From Amycolatopsis keratiniphila subsp. keratiniphila (GTDB lineage Bacteria; Actinomycetota; Actinomycetes; Mycobacteriales; Pseudonocardiaceae): 64,000 nucleotides of DNA. Shown in pieces: positions 61,199 through 64,000 of the stretch; position 1 is the stretch's first letter, and the number at the start of each line of letters is the position of its first letter. The DNA lies in assembly GCF_001620365.2 (NCBI RefSeq), contig NZ_LQMT02000036.1, forward strand, positions 1-64,000, in the 5' to 3' direction. The notes below the pieces were generated by a model that had not been told where the DNA came from, did not search any database, and was given only the letters and a program-made list of their open reading frames with translations. The position numbers and the translations under genes were made by a program.

Positions 61199-61998
61199 GC
61201 CGGACCCTCCCTCAAGACGCCGCGAACCGCGTCGACGGACAGGTCGTCCCAGGGGAATTCGGCCATCCACCAGGTCGCCCCGGCGCGCTCGTAGGGCGCG
61301 AGATCCGTGCCCGCGGGCACCCCGATGGCGAAGTCGTACGGCGTCTCGTCGCCTTCGCGCAGTGCGGTGATCGTCTCGACCGCTTCGGCGAACTCGTCCG
61401 CGTGCGGCAGGTTGACCGGGAAGAACCCGTCGTATCGCGCGGCCCGGCGCATCGGCTTCGTCTTCCCCGGGAAACCGGCCAGCCACACCGGGATCGGGCG
61501 GGCGGGCCGAGGCAGGAAGGCGATGTCGTCGACCGTGTAGTGCGCGCCGTGATGCCGCACCGGCTCACCCGACCAGGCGACAGTGAGGATCTCAAGCGAT
61601 TCGTCGAGCATTTCGGCGCGCTTGCGATCGTCCGATTCGTCACCGGTCCTCGAAAACTCCTCGCCGAAGCGGTCACTGCCGAGCCCCGCGCCGAGGATCA
61701 GCCGTCCGCCGCTCAACCGGTCCAAAGTGGCCGTCTCGCGGGCGAGCTTGACCGGACGGCGACGGGCCAGCGGCGTGACCATCGGGCCGAAGGCGAGTTT
61801 CTCGGTGGCGGCCGCGACGGCGGCGAGGGTGATCCACGGATCGGCGATGGCGCGCACCGGCGCACGCCAGCGGATGTGATCCCAGACGAACAAGCCGTGC
61901 CAGCCCGCTTCTTCGGCTTCGGCGGCGAGGCGCGCGATGATCACCGGATCGGCGAGATCGTCGAAGATCGGCAGCCAGAGTGCTGAGCGCAGAGTCAT
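61195..61998 (-). CDS. LLM-class (probable F420-dependent) oxidoreductase
   Basis: 267 residues with the luciferase-like TIM barrel: LWLPIFDDLADPVIIARLAAEAEEAGWHGLFVWDH at the N-terminus, then FGPMVTPLARRRPVKLARETATLDRLSGGRLILGAGLG, the cofactor-binding signature. In actinobacteria these usually use coenzyme F420; FMN is possible. The substrate is unknown. The ATG at 61998 was used. The terC promoter overlaps its 3' end. Confidence 0.88.
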   Translation of the reverse strand: MTLRSALWLPIFDDLADPVIIARLAAEAEEAGWHGLFVWDHIRWRAPVRAIADPWITLAAVAAATEKLAFGPMVTPLARRRPVKLARETATLDRLSGGRLILGAGLGSDRFGEEFSRTGDESDDRKRAEMLDESLEILTVAWSGEPVRHHGAHYTVDDIAFLPRPARPIPVWLAGFPGKTKPMRRAARYDGFFPVNLPHADEFAEAVETITALREGDETPYDFAIGVPAGTDLAPYERAGATWWMAEFPWDDLSVDAVRGVLREGPA

Positions 61999-62090
61999 GC
62001 CTGCGACCGTACGGACCAGCACCGACGCACAGGGCGGTTTCCGGCGTCCGCGGGTCGGATTCTGGAGCCTGATACGCGGCCGCTCGACGA

Positions 62091-62127
62091 TGTGGGAATT
62101 GGGACATTCAACGTCCCGATTCCCACA
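62091..62127. repeat. 15-bp-arm palindrome with ATTCAAC spacer
   Basis: TGTGGGAATTGGGAC (62091-62105) and GTCCCGATTCCCACA (62113-62127) form arms with one mismatch. The 7-nt spacer ATTCAAC is that of family A although the stem is unrelated. Confidence 0.9.
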
Positions 62128-62159
62128 ACGTCGGCACCTGACACGGTCGGATGACTCAA

Positions 62160-62202
62160 GCGTGGAGGATTCGGGACATTGAAGGTCCCAAATCCTCCAC
62201 GC
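62160..62202. repeat. 18-bp-arm palindrome with ATTGAAG spacer
   Basis: Arms at 62160-62177 and 62185-62202 have one mismatch and read GGAGGATTCGGGAC facing GTCCCAAATCCTCC. The spacer ATTGAAG is the opposite-sense version of the family spacer. Confidence 0.9.
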
Positions 62203-62310
62203 TCGACCGCTGACAGTCGCAGCACCCGGTGCGCGAAACCGCCTCGACCGCCGACACACTGGCGGGAGACCTCACGAACCGGGGTCGGGCGGTTGACAGC
62301 CCCACTAGAG

Positions 62311-62344
62311 TTCAACCAGGACATTGATTAACCTATCGGTTGAA
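62311..62344 (+). promoter_or_regulatory. inverted repeat upstream of the AHSA1 gene
   Basis: TTCAACC (62311-62317) and GGTTGAA (62338-62344) face each other; an inner near-palindrome AACC-TATC-GGTT is at 62331-62341. TTGACA at 62292-62297 could be a -35 box. It resembles ArsR-type operators, but no ArsR gene is adjacent. Confidence 0.45.
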
Positions 62345-62365
62345 TACCTGCGGAAGAGAACCACG

Positions 62366-62806
62366 ATGACCGACCTGACGATCACCCGCCTCCTCGACGC
62401 GCCGCGCGAGCTCGTCTTCCGCGTGTGGACCGACCCGGACCATCTCGCGCAGTGGTGGGGCCCGGCCGGCTTCACCGGCAAGTCCTGCACCGTCAACCTC
62501 ACCGTGGGCGGAAAGTGGCGCACCTGCATCAGCGACGGCGAGACCGAGCTGTGGATGTCGGGCGTCTACCACGAGATCGTCGCGCCGGAGCGGCTCGTGT
62601 TCAGCTTCGCCTGGGAGGAGCCCGAAGGCTTCCGCGGGCACGACACCCTCGTCACGGTCGCCCTTTCCGACCTCGACGGCAAGACGGAAATGTCGTTCCA
62701 CCAGGCGATCTTCGAGACCGTGGCGGAGCGCGACAGTCACAACGAGGGCTGGCAGTCCTGCTTCGGCCGCCTCACGGAGCATTTAGCTGATGCGAGCGGT
62801 CGATGA
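62366..62806 (+). CDS. SRPBCC/AHSA1-domain protein
   Basis: 146 residues, single START-like AHSA1 domain: ITRLLDAPRELVFRVWTDPDHLAQWWGPAGFT at the N-terminus and a long C-terminal helix HNEGWQSCFGRLTEHL. These bind hydrophobic ligands; biological role unknown. The ATG at 62366 (MTDLTITR) has GGAAGAG; the upstream frame to 62324 lies in the promoter. The last 35 bp overlap the convergent MarR gene. Confidence 0.87.
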   Translation: MTDLTITRLLDAPRELVFRVWTDPDHLAQWWGPAGFTGKSCTVNLTVGGKWRTCISDGETELWMSGVYHEIVAPERLVFSFAWEEPEGFRGHDTLVTVALSDLDGKTEMSFHQAIFETVAERDSHNEGWQSCFGRLTEHLADASGR

Positions 62807-63203
62807 GATCGCTCATGGCCCGCCGAAACTCGCTTCGCCGCTTCTCGCTCCAACCGTCGGTGAGCTGATCGAAAACCTGTTCCTGCCAACGGTGGGCCTG
62901 GTCGAGCATCGACCGGCCCGCCGTGGTCAACGAAACCTCGCGGCGGCGCCCATCGTTCCGTGAGGCCTCCATGGACAGGTAGCCCGCCTCGATCGCGGCC
63001 TTGACCAGCCGCGACGCGCCGCTCTGGTCGAGGCCGATCTCGACGGCGATCGCGTTCACCGTCGTCTCGGCCCCGCGCCCGGCGAGGGAATGGGCCGCCT
63101 CGCAGACGAGGACGAGACGGCCCTGGTCGGCGACGGCCGCGGTCCGGCGCGACCAGTGCCGCACGAAGGCGAACAGGGCCTGGCCCGGACCTTGGGCGCT
63201 CAT
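62772..63203 (-). CDS. MarR-family regulator
   Basis: 143 residues with a winged helix: TTVNAIAVEIGLDQSGASRLVKAAIEAGYLSMEASRNDGRRREVSLTTAG. It is co-translated with the upstream NTF2-like gene (ATGA overlap at 63200-63203). The 15-bp palindrome upstream of that gene is its likely operator, giving autoregulation. Confidence 0.88.
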   Translation of the reverse strand: MSAQGPGQALFAFVRHWSRRTAAVADQGRLVLVCEAAHSLAGRGAETTVNAIAVEIGLDQSGASRLVKAAIEAGYLSMEASRNDGRRREVSLTTAGRSMLDQAHRWQEQVFDQLTDGWSEKRRSEFRRAMSDLIDRSHQLNAP

Positions 63204-63574
63204 TCGGTCGCCGCCATCTCGCGGCAGAGGTAGGCCAGTTCGAGCGCGGACTTCAGATCGGGCAGCCGGAGCGCCGCGGTGACCTTGCCGCCGCCCACCC
63301 GGAACACGGTCGCCACCCGGGTCGGCCCCGCGCTTTCGGGCCAGGTCGCGTCCTCCTCGACCACCATCAGGCGATCGCTGACCGGATGCCACGATCGCGG
63401 CTTCAGCCTGATCCCCGAGCGATCCACCCAGTCCGCGAACTGCGCGGACGTGATCGGCCCGGCGCCTTTCGGCCCGAGGACGACGACGGGATCGCCGACG
63501 GCGTCCGCCGACCGCTTCAGGTCGCCTTCGTTGACGCTCTCGTGCCATTCGTTGATCGCCGTCTCCAGGTCCAT
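63200..63574 (-). CDS. NTF2-like (SnoaL/DUF4440-type) protein
   Basis: 124 residues of the NTF2 fold: an N-terminal helix (METAINEWHESVNEGDLKR-like) then ITSAQFADWVDRSG and C-terminal strands (TRVATVFRVGGGKVTAALRLPDL). These are small ligand-binding proteins or enzymes; no catalytic assignment is possible. It is the first gene of a two-gene operon with MarR, and its ATG is 12 bp from the palindrome. Confidence 0.75.
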   Translation of the reverse strand: MDLETAINEWHESVNEGDLKRSADAVGDPVVVLGPKGAGPITSAQFADWVDRSGIRLKPRSWHPVSDRLMVVEEDATWPESAGPTRVATVFRVGGGKVTAALRLPDLKSALELAYLCREMAATE

Positions 63575-63585
63575 GACCCCAACTA

Positions 63586-63600
63586 TATGCGAAACGCATA
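63586..63600. promoter_or_regulatory. MarR operator candidate TATGCG-AAA-CGCATA
   Basis: A perfect 15-bp palindrome in the 29-bp gap between the NTF2-like gene start and the stop of the upstream glycosyltransferase gene. Position and symmetry suit a MarR dimer. Confidence 0.65.
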
Positions 63601-63603
63601 CAT

Positions 63604-64000
63604 TTAGCCCACCGGTCGCAGCACCTGCCGGGCCCGCTCCACCCCGTCCTCCTCACGCAGCCGCGCCGCGACGTACTGCGCGCCGCGGCGGAACAGGAGG
63701 TTGCCGGACAGCTCCAGCAGCCGCGCGGTCAGCGAGTCGGCGGTCAGCTCTCGCAGCGGGAGCGGTCGCGGCCCGGCGCCGAGCCGGAAGACCCGGTCGC
63801 CCCAGTAGGGCTGGTCGGAGAAGACCGGGCAGACCAGTGAGGGGACACCCGCGCGCAACGCGGCCGCGGTCGTGCCCGCGCCACCGTGGTGCACCACCGC
63901 CGCGGTGCGCGGGAACAGCCACGCGTGCGGAACGTCCCCGACGGTCAGCAGATCGTCTTCGTCGGCTCGGGCATCGGTACCGAGCAGGCCGCGCAACCCC
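63604..64000 (-). CDS. glycosyltransferase (GT1), C-terminal part, cut by window edge
   Basis: At least 131 residues of the donor-binding half: VGDVPHAWLFPRTAAVVHHGGAGTTAAALRAGVPSLVCPVFSDQPYWGDRVFRLGAG is the sterol/UDP-glucosyltransferase signature. The frame stays open through the window end, so the start and acceptor domain are missing. The family glycosylates lipids, sterols or antibiotics (for example vancomycin-type GtfA/B relatives); which one cannot be told. Confidence 0.85.
   Translation of the reverse strand, partial: GLRGLLGTDARADEDDLLTVGDVPHAWLFPRTAAVVHHGGAGTTAAALRAGVPSLVCPVFSDQPYWGDRVFRLGAGPRPLPLRELTADSLTARLLELSGNLLFRRGAQYVAARLREEDGVERARQVLRPVG

Overview
The window is chromosomal DNA from a high-GC actinobacterium. 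Dense GC-rich genes with GTG/ATG starts, 4-bp ATGA/GTGA overlaps, an EspC-like type VII secretion substrate, F420-type flavin enzymes, ABC-F and WYL proteins and many long intergenic palindromes point to the Pseudonocardiaceae, most likely Amycolatopsis. The genus is an inference from memory of similar genomes, not from a search. No rRNA, tRNA or CRISPR array was seen.

Region 1 (1-14 kb). After alanine dehydrogenase (with a MITE-like element inserted exactly at its stop codon) and a TauE/SafE permease comes a nine-gene minus-strand operon (13175 down to 2813). It appears to encode aerobic nicotinate catabolism to fumarate: NicX, NicE, NicC, an MFS transporter, a three-subunit molybdenum hydroxylase (FAD, Mo, FeS), a CoxG-like protein and a fused NicF-NicD protein. 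A divergent MarR gene and two operator-like repeats 40 bp apart lie upstream of nicX.

Region 2 (14-22 kb). BluB, a two-gene type VII secretion module whose large protein ends in a guanyl-RNase toxin domain, an Asp-nucleophile alpha/beta hydrolase with a divergent HxlR regulator, a DUF1345 membrane protein, an HTH-TM-glycosidase-fold protein lacking both catalytic glutamates, and a secreted phospholipase D.

Region 3 (about 21.9-28.1 kb). A degenerating integrative element: a large serine recombinase, a visibly AT-richer two-gene cargo of unknown function bracketed by about 31-bp direct repeats, small mobile-element genes, an apparently frameshifted replication-relaxation gene, and a truncated XRE regulator at the right end.

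Region 4 (28-44 kb). Secreted glucoamylase, TetR/DUF6463 pair with paired operators, a 1120-residue secreted protein with six FnIII repeats, an APH-like kinase, two beta-propeller or HAF-repeat proteins, a glycosyltransferase, and indolepyruvate ferredoxin oxidoreductase with a divergent Lrp/AsnC regulator.

Region 5 (44-64 kb). WYL regulator divergent from a UvrA-like ABC protein, lipoprotein, YidC paralogue with DUF6412, two ABC-F proteins (the second with an attenuator-like leader encoding a 7-residue peptide), YdcF protein, methyltransferase, PRC-barrel stress protein, a Ser/Thr kinase with HLD in place of HRD, TerC behind a yybP-ykoY (Mn2+) riboswitch whose expression platform can be read from the sequence, a 34-codon membrane protein, an LLM-class oxidoreductase, an AHSA1 protein, a MarR/NTF2 pair, and the 3' part of a glycosyltransferase cut by the window edge.

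Throughout, intergenic gaps, especially between convergent genes, carry long palindromes. One family keeps a 7-nt spacer (NTTCAAC or NTTGAAG) while the stems differ.
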